Source: UBA7985 sp965658725
GTDB lineage: Bacteria; Pseudomonadota; Alphaproteobacteria; UBA7985
Assembly (NCBI GenBank): GCA_965658725.1
Contig: CBFHUI010000001.1
Coordinates: 25,982-89,981 of the forward strand
DNA: 64,000 nucleotides
Direction of reading: 5' to 3'
Below, in pieces: positions 21,028 to 30,485 of this stretch. Below the pieces are notes generated by a model. It did no database searches and was not told the DNA's origin. It saw nothing but the letters and a program-made list of their open reading frames with translations. The stretch's first letter is position 1. Each line of letters opens with the position of its first letter. Both the position numbers and the translations under genes were made by a program.

Positions 21028-22389
21028 ATGACCTTTGAACACCCTCTGAACATCGTCATCCTTGCCGCTGGCAAAGGCACGCGGATGAAGTCTGCGACCC
21101 CGAAAGTCCTGCATGCCGCTGCCGGTCAGTCACTGGTGGAGTGGGTGTTGGCAGCGGCAGAGGCGCTGTCGCCCGCGCACCTGCATTTGGTGATTGGACC
21201 AGAATCGGAGGCGATGCTCGATACCCTGCCTTGGGCCAGCCGTCACAGCGTCACCGTCCAGCGCGAGCGCAAAGGCACGGGCCACGCGGTCATACAGGCG
21301 GAGGCTACGCTGTCTGGCGCGCCGGGCTACACGCTGGTGCTCTACGCAGACACGCCACTGGTCACCGCTGACGCGCTCTCGCAATTCGTCGTCGGCGCCA
21401 TGGCAGATCGCGCTGACGTGGCGCTGAGCGTGTTCGAGGCCCACAATCCCGGCGGCTATGGCCGCGTTCTGCTGGACGAAGAAGGCCGCCCGGAGCAGAT
21501 CGTCGAGGCCAAGGACGCAACGCCTGAGCAATTGGCCGTCACCCTGTGCAATGGCGGCCTGATGCTCGCGCGCAATGACGTGCTCTTTAACCTGTTGGCC
21601 CTCACCACAGACAAAAATGCGTCAGGCGAGTTCTACATCACAGATATTGTTGGCCTTGCGCGGACCCGTGGGCTTCGCACGTCAGCGACCCTGTTTGACC
21701 CCAACCTTCTGGCCGGAGTGAACAGCCGCGCAGAGCTTGCGGCAGTGGAAGCCGTTCTACAGAGCCGCTTGCGGGGGGAGATGATGGCACAGGGCGTGAC
21801 CATGATCGCTCCAGACACGGTCACACTTTGCCACGACACCGTTGTCGGCGCGGATACGGTGATCGAACCCAACGTTTTCTTTGGCCCCGGCGTGACGGTT
21901 GGCCAAGGGTGCCGCCTGCGGGCGGGCTCCTACTTCGAAGGCGCGACGATTGGCGACGACGCCATCATTGGGCCCATGGCCCGCCTGCGCGAAGGCACGG
22001 TGCTGAGCGATACGGTCAAAGTCGGCAACTTCGTTGAAATCAAAAAGGCGCATCTGGCCAAGGGCGCAAAGGCCCCGCACCTGACGTACGTGGGTGATGC
22101 GGAGGTGGGCGAGAAAGCCAACCTCGGGGCTGGGACGATTACCTGCAACTACGACGGCGTAAACAAGCACCGGACCGTGATCGGCAAAGGGGCCTTTATC
22201 GGCTCAAACGCTGCGCTGGTTGCCCCGGTTACTATCGGTGACGGCGCGCTGGTGGGCGCAGGTTCGACCATCACTGAAGACGTTCCCGCCGATGCCATCG
22301 TCACAACGCGCGGGACGCGCAAGGTCAAGGAAAGCGCGGCCCAGCGCTACCGCGACCGCCTGCTCGCCATCAAAGCCCGCAAGGGCTGA
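21028..22389 (+). CDS. glmU: bifunctional N-acetylglucosamine-1-phosphate uridyltransferase / glucosamine-1-phosphate acetyltransferase
   Basis: Makes UDP-GlcNAc for peptidoglycan and LPS. It has 453 residues, the usual length. The N-terminal nucleotidyltransferase domain has LAAGKGTRMKSATPKVLH (about 12-29) and the ADTPLVT metal site. From about residue 250 on there is a left-handed beta-helix of hexapeptide repeats (VIEPNVFFGPGVTVG, GPMARLREGTVL) with the acetyltransferase segment NYDGVNKHRTVIG. It is followed 59 bases later by glmS, so the two consecutive hexosamine steps are neighbours. Confidence 0.96.
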   Translation: MTFEHPLNIVILAAGKGTRMKSATPKVLHAAAGQSLVEWVLAAAEALSPAHLHLVIGPESEAMLDTLPWASRHSVTVQRERKGTGHAVIQAEATLSGAPGYTLVLYADTPLVTADALSQFVVGAMADRADVALSVFEAHNPGGYGRVLLDEEGRPEQIVEAKDATPEQLAVTLCNGGLMLARNDVLFNLLALTTDKNASGEFYITDIVGLARTRGLRTSATLFDPNLLAGVNSRAELAAVEAVLQSRLRGEMMAQGVTMIAPDTVTLCHDTVVGADTVIEPNVFFGPGVTVGQGCRLRAGSYFEGATIGDDAIIGPMARLREGTVLSDTVKVGNFVEIKKAHLAKGAKAPHLTYVGDAEVGEKANLGAGTITCNYDGVNKHRTVIGKGAFIGSNAALVAPVTIGDGALVGAGSTITEDVPADAIVTTRGTRKVKESAAQRYRDRLLAIKARKG

Positions 22390-22448
22390 CCCGCTGAACT
22401 GAAGCCACCACCAACGCCTCTCCCAATAGCAACCAAGGACAGAGTCTC

Positions 22449-24272
22449 ATGTGCGGTATCATCGGAATTCTGGGAAGCGACGGCGTTGCAGAAGACCTTG
22501 TGGACGGCCTCAAGCGGCTCGAATACCGGGGCTATGACAGTGCCGGGATCGCCACTCTGGTCGGTGAGAGCATCGAACGGCGTCGGGCTGAAGGCAAGCT
22601 GAAGAACCTCGCCGCTGCCGTTCGAACCACCCCCATCAGCGGTCGCACCGGCATCGGTCATACCCGCTGGGCCACCCATGGCGTGCCGAACGTTACCAAC
22701 GCGCACCCTCACTCGGACGGCCAAGTGGCCATCGTCCATAACGGGATCATCGAGAACTTCGACGCCCTTCGGGAAGAGCTCCGTGGCAGGGGGGTTGAGT
22801 TCTCCTCTGACACTGACACAGAAACCATCGTCCACCTGATCTCCGCCGCCATGAGCGATGGGCTGGAGCCGGTTGCAGCCGTGCAATCGGTGATCGGGCG
22901 ACTGCAGGGTGCGTTCGCGCTGGCCATCGTCTTTGCCGGGCATGACGACCTGATGATCGGCGCGCGCAAGGGCTCTCCGCTGGCGATCGGTTATGGTAAC
23001 GGGGAGATGTATCTGGGATCCGACGCCATCGCGCTCGCGCCGCTGACCTCTACGCTGAGCTACATCGAAGACGGCGATTGGTGCGTTTTGACCCGCGCCG
23101 GTGCGACAGTCTACGACGCCAGCAATCAGGAAGTTCAGCGCCCCATCGTGAAAAGCCAGTTGACCGGCGCTCTGATCGGCAAGGGCAACTATCACCACTT
23201 CATGCAGAAGGAAATCCACGAGCAACCAACGGTCGTGGGCGATACCCTTCACGCGCATTTCAACGCCGTGGAAAAGCGCATTCACTTCCCCCAGCTCGAC
23301 ATCGATTTCAAGGCGCTCGAGCGACTGACGATTACCGCCTGCGGTACAGCCTTTTTTGCCGGGTTCACCGCGAAATACTGGATGGAGTCGCTCGCCCGCA
23401 TCCCGGTCGAGCTGGATATCGCCTCTGAATTCCGGTACCGCGAAGCGCCCATGCCCAAGAACGGCGCGACCATTGTGCTGTCGCAGTCGGGGGAGACGAT
23501 CGACACGCTCGAAGCCCTCCGCTACTCGCAGAGTCAGGACACCCCCGTCCTCGCCATCGTCAACGTCGCAGAGAGCGCGATTGCGCGCGAGTCAGAAGCG
23601 GTGCTGCAGACCCTTGCCGGTCCAGAAATCGGCGTGGCTTCGACCAAGGCATTTACGACGCAGCTCACCGTGCTCGCGGGACTGGCGCTCTGGGCTGGGC
23701 GGCAACGCGGCACTATTGATGCGGCGACCGAGGCCCGGCTGGGTCAGGCGCTGGTTCAGGTGCCCGCATTGATGGCCGACGTTCTCAACCACGACGACAA
23801 GATCAAAGAAATCGCCGCAACCATCGCTGAAGCCCGCGACGTGCTCTACCTTGGTCGTGGGTCTATGTTCCCCTTGGCTATGGAAGGCGCGCTGAAGCTC
23901 AAGGAAATCTCCTACATCCATGCTGAAGGCTATGCTGCCGGAGAGATGAAGCATGGCCCGATCGCACTGATCGACGACGACGTCCCGGTTGTGGTTTGTG
24001 CGCCCTCGGGGCCGCTGCTGGAAAAGACCGCATCGAACGTGGAACAGGTTGCTGCCCGCGGCGGGCGTTTGATCCTGATCACCGACCAGATCGGCGCGGA
24101 CCGCCTGGGCGGGGTGGCGGAAGACGTCATCGTCATGCCCACGGTAGACACCTTCGTCGCACCCCTGCTCTACGCCCTGCCCATACAGCTGCTCGCCTAC
24201 CACACAGCGGTTCACAAGGGCACGGATGTGGATCAACCGCGCAACCTCGCCAAATCAGTCACCGTGGAATAG
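22449..24272 (+). CDS. glmS: glutamine--fructose-6-phosphate aminotransferase (isomerizing)
   Basis: Produces glucosamine-6-phosphate from fructose-6-phosphate and glutamine. It has 607 residues, as expected. The N-terminal class II glutaminase begins MCGIIGILG, with Cys2 as the nucleophile, and includes RWATHGVPN and the HNGIIEN loop. The C-terminal half holds two SIS domains with TACGTAFFAG, SQSGETIDTLEALR and the late KHGPIALID. The C-terminus PRNLAKSVTVE is the conserved tail. No glmS ribozyme is apparent, and none is expected in this group. Confidence 0.97.
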   Translation: MCGIIGILGSDGVAEDLVDGLKRLEYRGYDSAGIATLVGESIERRRAEGKLKNLAAAVRTTPISGRTGIGHTRWATHGVPNVTNAHPHSDGQVAIVHNGIIENFDALREELRGRGVEFSSDTDTETIVHLISAAMSDGLEPVAAVQSVIGRLQGAFALAIVFAGHDDLMIGARKGSPLAIGYGNGEMYLGSDAIALAPLTSTLSYIEDGDWCVLTRAGATVYDASNQEVQRPIVKSQLTGALIGKGNYHHFMQKEIHEQPTVVGDTLHAHFNAVEKRIHFPQLDIDFKALERLTITACGTAFFAGFTAKYWMESLARIPVELDIASEFRYREAPMPKNGATIVLSQSGETIDTLEALRYSQSQDTPVLAIVNVAESAIARESEAVLQTLAGPEIGVASTKAFTTQLTVLAGLALWAGRQRGTIDAATEARLGQALVQVPALMADVLNHDDKIKEIAATIAEARDVLYLGRGSMFPLAMEGALKLKEISYIHAEGYAAGEMKHGPIALIDDDVPVVVCAPSGPLLEKTASNVEQVAARGGRLILITDQIGADRLGGVAEDVIVMPTVDTFVAPLLYALPIQLLAYHTAVHKGTDVDQPRNLAKSVTVE

Positions 24273-24361
24273 AGCCCCAGCCCCTCTCCGCGCCCCTACC
24301 CCTTCTTTCTGGGAGGGGGTAAAAGCCTAGTCCTGCCGTTCATTCAACGAGGATTCTGGCC

Positions 24362-25315
24362 GTGCTGCTGCCCGAAAGCCCGGAAAGCTTTGCCCAAGCC
24401 GCCGCTCTGCTCCAGCAGGGGCGACAGGTGGCGTTTGCCACCGAGACCGTCTACGGCCTGGGCGCAGATGCGACGCAGGGCGAAGCGGTGGCGGGCATTT
24501 ATGCCATCAAGGGACGGCCCAACTTCAACCCACTCATCGCTCATTTCGCCAGCGCCGAAGCCGCGTTTGCGGTAGTGCAGGCAAATGACCGGGCCAAGCG
24601 GTTGGCAGAGGCGTTTTGGCCCGGCCCACTCACGCTGGTCCTACCCCGCGCTGACACTTGCCCAATCTCCCACCTCGCGAGCGCGGGGCTGAGCACGCAA
24701 GCGGTGCGGGTGCCGCAGGTGTCTGCGGGCTTGCGTGGCGTGCTGAGCGGCTTCACCGGCGGCATCGTTGCGCCCAGCGCCAACCCCTCAGCCCGACTCT
24801 CACCCACAACAGCCCAGCACGTCCTAGACGGCCTTGGCGAACGAGTGCCACTGGTGCTCGACGGTGGGCCTTGCACGGCTGGCGTGGAAAGTGCCGTTGT
24901 CGATCTCAGCGGTGAGATGCCCAAGCTGCTCCGCCATGGCGCACTCTCGAAGGCCGACATTGAAGCCGTGCTGGGCGAGCCATTGATGCTAGATGTGGAC
25001 CCGGCGGTCAAAACATCGCCGGGGCAGATGGAAGTCCACTACGCCCCGAGCAAAGCACTGATCCTCGACGCCCGCTCTGCTGCGCCGGATGAGGCGGCGC
25101 TGGTTCTCAACGACGCCAGCGGATTTGAAGACGCCTGCACGCTGGAACGGCTGAGCCCCAACGGCTCGGATGTCGAGGCCGCTGCCAACCTGTTCGCCGC
25201 GCTGCACCGACTTGACGCCAGTTCGGCGCGGTCTATCGTGGTCGCGAAACTGCCTGAACACGGGCTGTGGGCGGCGATCAACGACCGCCTTAACCGTGCT
25301 GCTCGCAGGCAATGA
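24362..25315 (+). CDS. L-threonylcarbamoyladenylate synthase (TsaC/Sua5 family)
   Basis: Makes the threonylcarbamoyl-AMP used for t6A37 of tRNAs. It has 317 residues, so it is the Sua5-like long form: the YrdC domain (about 1-200, with TETVYGLGADA, KGRPNFNPL and APSANPSARLSPTTA) plus a C-terminal Sua5 domain after the linker SPGQMEVHYAP. It starts at a GTG with CGAGGA eight bases upstream. The FAD-linked oxidase gene follows after seven bases. Confidence 0.92.
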   Translation: MLLPESPESFAQAAALLQQGRQVAFATETVYGLGADATQGEAVAGIYAIKGRPNFNPLIAHFASAEAAFAVVQANDRAKRLAEAFWPGPLTLVLPRADTCPISHLASAGLSTQAVRVPQVSAGLRGVLSGFTGGIVAPSANPSARLSPTTAQHVLDGLGERVPLVLDGGPCTAGVESAVVDLSGEMPKLLRHGALSKADIEAVLGEPLMLDVDPAVKTSPGQMEVHYAPSKALILDARSAAPDEAALVLNDASGFEDACTLERLSPNGSDVEAAANLFAALHRLDASSARSIVVAKLPEHGLWAAINDRLNRAARRQ

Positions 25316-25322
25316 GGCGCAC

Positions 25323-26750
25323 GTGACAAACGATCCCTTTCTGTCCCATCTTGAAGCCGTCGTCGGCCTCTCTGGCTTGATTACTGACGCTGAACGGCTT
25401 GCGCCCTACACCCGCGAGTGGCGCGGAAAGTACCTGAGTGGCGCCCTCGCCGCAGTGCGACCCGCAAGCACAGAAGAAGTCTCCGCCGTCGTCCGTCTGT
25501 GCGGGGAACACGGCGTTGCCATCACACCCCAAGGCGGCAATACGGGGCTGGTCGGCGGCTCCGTCCCCGTGGACCCCAAGCGTGAAATCGTGCTCTCCCT
25601 GGACCGCATGGCTCAGGTCGAGGATGTCGATGCCGCCGGCAACACGATGCTGGTGCAAGCCGGCTGTATCCTCGCCGACGCCCAAGCCGCAGCAGAGACG
25701 GTAGACCGATTGTTTCCGCTGTCACTGGGCGCGGAAGGCACCTGCCGGATTGGCGGAAACCTGTCCACGAACGCAGGCGGCATTAACGTCATTCGCTACG
25801 GCAACATGCGTGATCTTGTGCTTGGACTGGAAGTGGTGCTCGCCGATGGGCGTGTTTGGAACGGCCTGAATCGCTTGCGGAAGGACAACACCGGTTACGA
25901 CCTCAAACATCTGTTCATGGGCGCAGAAGGGACCTTGGGGATTATCACCCGCGCAGTGCTCAAGCTCTTTCCCCGGCCCAAGGAGCGGGTGACCGCGTGG
26001 CTTGCCTGTGAGACGCCGAGCCAGTGTCTTGAAGCGCTGAATCGCCTCCGTGCCCGGCTTGGTGACGCGGTGCTGGCAGGGGAGATTATTCCCGCCATCG
26101 CGGTGGATCAGTGCCTCGCCCAAATCCCCGACACCCGCCCCCCTCTAACCCCTTCCCCGCCTTGGTCGCTACTGGTCGAAGTCGGCGTTTTCGATGAAGC
26201 GGACGCGGTGCGAGCGACAGTCGATCAGGTGCTCGAAGGCGCGTTGGAAGACGGTGTGCTCTACGACGGAACCGTCGCGCAAAGCCTCGACCAAGCTGCC
26301 GCCTTCTGGAAAATCCGCGAAGGCCTGCCAGAGGCCGAGGTCAAAACCGGCCCATCGATCAAGCACGATGTTTCCGTGCCAGTGAATGCCGTGCCTGAGT
26401 TGATCGAGCGCGGTTCTGCGCTTTTGGTCGAACTCTACCCCGGCGCGCGCCCCGTGCCGTTTGGCCACTTGGGCGACGGTAATCTGCATTTCAACTTGTG
26501 CGCCCCGTCCGAAGCCATCGGCGACACGGCGGCCGAAGCAGCATTTCTGGCCGCGTGGGACCGGATCAACCAGCGCTTTCACGATCTCGTCGCGGAGCTG
26601 GGCGGGTCTATTTCCGCAGAGCACGGTATCGGTCGGCTGAAGAAAGACGAGCTGGCGCGCACAGCTGACCCAGTGGGGCTGGACCTCATGCGGACGTTGA
26701 AAGACGCGCTGGACCCGGACGGCCTGCTGAATCCTGGCAAGATCCTCTAG
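25323..26750 (+). CDS. FAD-linked oxidase, D-2-hydroxyglutarate/D-lactate dehydrogenase type
   Basis: A flavoprotein of 475 residues in the FAD-binding type 4 family. The N-terminal FAD domain has PQGGNTGLVGGSVP and GGNLSTNAGGINVIRYG. The middle has MGAEGTLGIITRAVLKL, and the C-terminal substrate/metal domain has PFGHLGDGNLHFN and SAEHGIGRLKKDEL. These are the landmarks of D-2-hydroxyglutarate dehydrogenase and D-lactate dehydrogenase relatives. The exact substrate cannot be told. I start at GTG 25323 (VTNDPFLSHLE), with TGAGG just upstream. The frame is open far into tsaC, but that part is a shadow. Confidence 0.87.
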   Translation: MTNDPFLSHLEAVVGLSGLITDAERLAPYTREWRGKYLSGALAAVRPASTEEVSAVVRLCGEHGVAITPQGGNTGLVGGSVPVDPKREIVLSLDRMAQVEDVDAAGNTMLVQAGCILADAQAAAETVDRLFPLSLGAEGTCRIGGNLSTNAGGINVIRYGNMRDLVLGLEVVLADGRVWNGLNRLRKDNTGYDLKHLFMGAEGTLGIITRAVLKLFPRPKERVTAWLACETPSQCLEALNRLRARLGDAVLAGEIIPAIAVDQCLAQIPDTRPPLTPSPPWSLLVEVGVFDEADAVRATVDQVLEGALEDGVLYDGTVAQSLDQAAAFWKIREGLPEAEVKTGPSIKHDVSVPVNAVPELIERGSALLVELYPGARPVPFGHLGDGNLHFNLCAPSEAIGDTAAEAAFLAAWDRINQRFHDLVAELGGSISAEHGIGRLKKDELARTADPVGLDLMRTLKDALDPDGLLNPGKIL

Positions 26751-26757
26751 CCGGTTC

Positions 26758-27474
26758 CTATTCTTCCTTTACCGCATCCTTGATCCGGCGGATCAGGGTC
26801 AGAGGATCCATAGCGTTGCTGTCGTTGCGTGCCTTGTGCGACTTCGACGGCCCGGTGAGGTGCACAGAGTAGTGAAGGTGAGTTCGGCTGCCCCAATCCA
26901 CCAAGCGACCGACACTGTACCCCGCCTTGATTTCATCGCCCTTCTTGAGCGTTGGATGCGGTTGGATATGCCAAAAGGTGTGTTGCCGCTCGCCATCGGT
27001 GAGGACCAAACCGCTGTCGGTGCCGCTGTTCTTCACGTAGATCACTTCACCAGTCACCGGGGTATAGATCACCGTCCCAACGTCGGCAGCAATGTCGATG
27101 CCGGAGTGGAAGTCTCGCTTGTTGTTCAGCCGCCGCCAGCCAAAATCGGAAGTGAAAATCGCATCTTCATAGGGCGCGATCAGCGGCAGTTCTCGGCTCC
27201 ACGGCTGCTGATCGAAGTCCTTTGGCACCGAAGAGGGTCGCTTCCGCGGGTTGAAGGAGGCATTGGAGTCCATCGCCTGCTCGCGCCACTCAAGCTGCAT
27301 GGCCAAAGACGCCGAAATGGCCTCGCGGTCCCCGGTCACGAGATCCTTGAGACTGGATGTCGTCTTGATCAGACCGTCCGATCCAAAGCCATCAATCGAG
27401 CCGCAGCCTGAGAGACTGACGGACACGACGATGGTCGCCGCAAGACCTGAAATAAATCGAAAACCGAATGGCAT
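26758..27474 (-). CDS. M23-family peptidase lipoprotein
   Basis: An envelope metallopeptidase-type protein of 238 residues. The N-terminal signal peptide ends in the lipobox LSGC, so it should be a lipoprotein. The C-terminal half is an LytM/M23 domain with the zinc ligands in the DFHSGIDIA segment (H-x3-D) and the HLHYSV segment (HxH). An intact zinc site suggests peptidoglycan endopeptidase activity rather than a degenerate activator. The ATG at 27474 gives the cleanest signal peptide, with an in-frame GTG four codons earlier. It converges with the oxidase gene, with seven bases between them. Confidence 0.86.
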   Translation of the reverse strand: MPFGFRFISGLAATIVVSVSLSGCGSIDGFGSDGLIKTTSSLKDLVTGDREAISASLAMQLEWREQAMDSNASFNPRKRPSSVPKDFDQQPWSRELPLIAPYEDAIFTSDFGWRRLNNKRDFHSGIDIAADVGTVIYTPVTGEVIYVKNSGTDSGLVLTDGERQHTFWHIQPHPTLKKGDEIKAGYSVGRLVDWGSRTHLHYSVHLTGPSKSHKARNDSNAMDPLTLIRRIKDAVKEE

Positions 27475-27583
27475 AGTGGGGAGCACTCGCGATATGCACT
27501 TCTTAGGAATATTCCATACCAGCCAGCAACCAGAGTGCCACCTGTAATCTGCACTGTGCTTATGCGCGTTTCAGCATGACTGC

Positions 27584-28654
27584 TCAGTCAAGCGTGTCCA
27601 CATCGCTATATTGTGCCTGAACTTCGAGGTATTGCTGGAGTCCCCGGTGCTGCGGTGCAACCAGACCGGAGCGGAGAGCCGCCTCCTGATCGAGCAATCC
27701 TAATGCAGGGTGCATAGACTTGAAGAAATCAAAGTCAGAATAGGCCGCTTGCAGCAGTTCGATCACCCGCCCGTGCGGCACGTCCTCTCGTGTGACAAGG
27801 GTCACTGCCAACCCGATTGTCTCGACAGGACCGCTCAGACGATAGGCCTCAGGTGGGACAACGATGGACTCAAAAAATGGGTTTGAGTCGACCAGTACCT
27901 CGATCCCGTCACTGGCCAGCGGCACCATCCGCGCGCCGCATTCCCAGATTGCGATCTCAGCCGATGCAGATGGCATCACCGAGGGGAAAATCACGGCGTC
28001 GAGGTCGTTGCTGCACAGCCCGTCGATCTGTTTGGCAATAGACCCTTCTTCGATGTAGCCCATCTGGGAGATCCCAACCTCTGAGGCAAACAGAGCGGCT
28101 TGAGCAAGCGTCCGCTGAGAGCTACCGGCCGCGCCCAAGCCAACGCGAGCATTGGACAGGTCGCGCAGAGACTGCGCCGTTGTCCCGGAACTGAACAGGA
28201 CGTGCAAGGGAAGGACGCCAAACGAGAACACTGACCGCAGGTCTTCAATCGCGTCTTCGCCCGTGTAGTCGGCTTCTCCGTTATAGGCAAAGTACTGGCG
28301 ATCAGACTGCACCACGGCAAAGTCCACAAAGCGGTCGGCCATGAGCGCGAGGTTTTCCGCTGAGCCTGTTGTTGCACGAACCAGACACGTCGGCGCATCC
28401 GGGTCTGCCTGCACGTTGTAGACCGTGCACAGCGCGCCGGCCATGGCGAAGCCCAGCCCGCTCGCCGGACCTGCAGAGACCACAAAAGCATTGCCGCCCG
28501 CACCGGGGCTTAGCGCGGGCGCGAGAGTGAGCGACGGTTGGCCAGAAAGGCTGTTTGCCGGCTCTTCATCGTTCAGCTGCGCACCCGCGGTCGGCATCAG
28601 TGCCGCGCTCAACATCATTAGAAACAGCAAGCCCAGGCTGCGCGCTGCGTTCAT
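27584..28654 (-). CDS. TAXI-family TRAP transporter solute-binding protein
   Basis: A periplasmic substrate-binding protein of 356 residues. From ATG 28654 (GGAG nine bases upstream) it starts with a typical signal peptide ending near PTAGAQ. The family features are visible: a glycine-rich start (SPGAGGNAFVVSAGPASGLGFAMAGAL region), ENLALMADRFVDFAVVQSD, VGLGAAGSSQRTLAQAAL, and a C-terminal TLVTREDVPHGRVIELLQA. TAXI proteins deliver organic acids or amino acids to a fused DctQM permease. No permease gene is adjacent, so the partner and substrate are unknown. Confidence 0.85.
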   Translation of the reverse strand: MNAARSLGLLFLMMLSAALMPTAGAQLNDEEPANSLSGQPSLTLAPALSPGAGGNAFVVSAGPASGLGFAMAGALCTVYNVQADPDAPTCLVRATTGSAENLALMADRFVDFAVVQSDRQYFAYNGEADYTGEDAIEDLRSVFSFGVLPLHVLFSSGTTAQSLRDLSNARVGLGAAGSSQRTLAQAALFASEVGISQMGYIEEGSIAKQIDGLCSNDLDAVIFPSVMPSASAEIAIWECGARMVPLASDGIEVLVDSNPFFESIVVPPEAYRLSGPVETIGLAVTLVTREDVPHGRVIELLQAAYSDFDFFKSMHPALGLLDQEAALRSGLVAPQHRGLQQYLEVQAQYSDVDTLD

Positions 28655-28700
28655 GGTCAACGACTCCAAAGATAACCCGAGTGTTATACGCCCAGACGGA

Positions 28701-29465
28701 CTAGAAAACCAAGCCACGACCGTGGCGTTGGATCTCCTCCATTTCCGCGCTTACCGTGTCATCTTCAAGGCGAACGACGATACCGGGTGAGAGCGTGATG
28801 CCGGCCTTTGCTTCGCGCCGCCCCTGCACCACGACACGGTTGGCATCGCGCCCGCGTTTGGGCCAGACCGGGCAGACCCGGATCGCGCCAATGCGCGGGG
28901 ATAGCAGGCCCAAAATCTCATGCAAGCGGTCGGCCCGATGGATCACCGTAATATAGCCCCGCTCCCGCACCCAATAGAGCATCGCGTCGATCCATTCTGC
29001 CAAATCGACTTCGGACTCGCGCTTGGACTTGTCGGCATGCGCCAGACCGCTGACCCGACCCTTATCTTCGGGAATATAAGGCGGGTTGCTGATCACGTGG
29101 TCAAAGCTGCGCGCGGCGAGAACCCCGCCCTTGGCACGGACATCACCCCGCACGAACTCCACGCGGTCGGAAAGACCATTTCGACAGGCATTCTCCTCTG
29201 CGAGCGCATGGATCGCGGGCTGTACCTCCAGCCCGCACACACGGACATCGCTCACACGCCGCGCCAAACACAGGCCCGCTGTCCCGACCCCACAGCCAAC
29301 GTCAAGAATTGTTTGCCCGGCCACCGCCGGTATTGCCGCGCCCAGCAAAACCGCATCCATACCGGCGCGATACCCGGCCTTTGGCTGCAATACAGTAAGA
29401 GCACCGCCGAGGAAACTGTCCTCGGTGATCTCGAAATCTGCGGTTGTTGGCCGGGTCAAATCCAT
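28701..29465 (-). CDS. TrmN6/YfiC-type N6-adenine methyltransferase
   Basis: A SAM-dependent methyltransferase of 254 residues. It matches the tRNA1(Val) A37 N6-methyltransferase family: the start DSFLGGALTVLQPKAGYRAGMDAVLL, the SAM motif DVGCGVGTAGL (55-65), the acidic GLEVQP loop and the catalytic NPPY tetrad at 127-130. The N6-adenine chemistry is certain from NPPY. The tRNA substrate is inferred from the family. It lies 46 bases upstream of the TAXI gene on the same strand. Confidence 0.87.
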   Translation of the reverse strand: MDLTRPTTADFEITEDSFLGGALTVLQPKAGYRAGMDAVLLGAAIPAVAGQTILDVGCGVGTAGLCLARRVSDVRVCGLEVQPAIHALAEENACRNGLSDRVEFVRGDVRAKGGVLAARSFDHVISNPPYIPEDKGRVSGLAHADKSKRESEVDLAEWIDAMLYWVRERGYITVIHRADRLHEILGLLSPRIGAIRVCPVWPKRGRDANRVVVQGRREAKAGITLSPGIVVRLEDDTVSAEMEEIQRHGRGLVF

Positions 29466-29556
29466 TGCTTTTCAGGGGCTTCGGTCGATGAACCCTGGAA
29501 AGCTAGCCCATTACGCTTCGAAATCGCGACTCAAAATGTTGTATTTCGGAGAAAAT

Positions 29557-29976
29557 TTAGACGTTTTTCCCAAAAACACCGGAATGGTCGATAAGACTAT
29601 CACAAAGCGAATCGTCAGCGCGCACCTTGAGATGATTGTTGCCCAGTGCACGATCTACCAAAACGATAAAGGCATTCCAGCGAGTCTGCTCCATCTGATC
29701 TTCGTTGAGCTTGCCCAGCCCCAGCTTCACAGCCCGCTGCAAGGTCTTCTCGGTTTTGCGAAGAATGGCCTTCCGGTGGCTCGACTTGATGTCGCACTGG
29801 TCAACCATCTCGGTCTTGATCAGGGTTCGCCAGACATCAAAGGAAATCGTCTGGCCCATCACTGTATGCGCAACAGTCCAAACCGGCTCGTCCGAAGGCG
29901 CTTCGGGGAACAGCCGCTGCTGCTCCTGACCAGCATTGGGGTCGAGGGCGGGGTCTGGGGTCAAATCTTCAGTCAT
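29557..29976 (-). CDS. uncharacterised small protein
   Basis: A 139-residue protein I do not recognise. The first ~25 residues are acidic and low complexity (MTEDLTPDPALDPNAGQEQQ). The rest looks like a compact alpha-rich fold with VWTVAHTVMGQTISFDVWRTLIKTE, a basic SSHRKAILRKTEKTLQRAVK segment and WNAFIVLVDRALG. There is no signal peptide, membrane helix or metal motif. It has a normal codon pattern and an ATG at 29976 (a GTG two codons earlier is also open). It is 50 bases downstream of msrA and 91 bases upstream of the methyltransferase gene, all on the same strand. It is probably a real gene of unknown function. Confidence 0.6.
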   Translation of the reverse strand: MTEDLTPDPALDPNAGQEQQRLFPEAPSDEPVWTVAHTVMGQTISFDVWRTLIKTEMVDQCDIKSSHRKAILRKTEKTLQRAVKLGLGKLNEDQMEQTRWNAFIVLVDRALGNNHLKVRADDSLCDSLIDHSGVFGKNV

Positions 29977-30026
29977 GGACACTCTGCTTTCAAAAGGCTC
30001 AGCACCTGAGCACGGTGCCCACAGCT

Positions 30027-30485
30027 TTAATGGCTAAAGCCGCGCTTTTCAAAGTATCGCTGATGGTAGTCTTCTGCAGGGTAGAATTCTGAGGCGGGTG
30101 TGACTTCTGTGGCAACCTTTCCCCGGCGCACGGCAACAGCCTCGCAGGCTGCTTGCGCTGCGTCGCGCTGCGCTTCGTCCTTATAGAAAACACCGGAGCG
30201 ATACTGCGTACCGATGTCCGGGCCCTGGCGGTTGACTTGAGTTGGGTCGTGCATGTCGAAGAAAGCGTTGAGCAACGTGCCAAAGTCGGTCTTGTCATCG
30301 TCAAAGACGACCCGCACTGCCTCCGCATGGCCAGTCGCGCCGGTGCAGACTTGGCCGTATGTCGGGTTGACCGTGGTACCCCCGGTATAGCCGCTGATCG
30401 CGTCCTTAACGCCCGGCATTTTGCGGAAAGTATCTTCGATGCTCCAGAAGCATCCAGCGGCGAAAATCGCTTCTTTTTCAGCCAT
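30027..30485 (-). CDS. msrA: peptide-methionine (S)-S-oxide reductase
   Basis: Repairs oxidised methionine (S form) in proteins. It has 152 residues, a short form close to the catalytic core. The active-site motif GCFW gives the nucleophile Cys12. The family stretches GYTGGTTVNPTYGQVCTGATGHAEAV and DPTQVNRQGPDIGTQYRSGVFY are complete. AAGGA lies nine bases before the ATG. The resolving cysteines usual in the C-terminal tail of longer MsrA proteins are not obvious here. Confidence 0.94.
   Translation of the reverse strand: MAEKEAIFAAGCFWSIEDTFRKMPGVKDAISGYTGGTTVNPTYGQVCTGATGHAEAVRVVFDDDKTDFGTLLNAFFDMHDPTQVNRQGPDIGTQYRSGVFYKDEAQRDAAQAACEAVAVRRGKVATEVTPASEFYPAEDYHQRYFEKRGFSH

Noticed and set aside
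24280..24336. A possible terminator after glmS (ACCCCTTC pairing with GAGGGGGT).
   Set aside because: The stem is imperfect and is followed by AAAAG rather than a T run, so termination is not supported on the plus strand.
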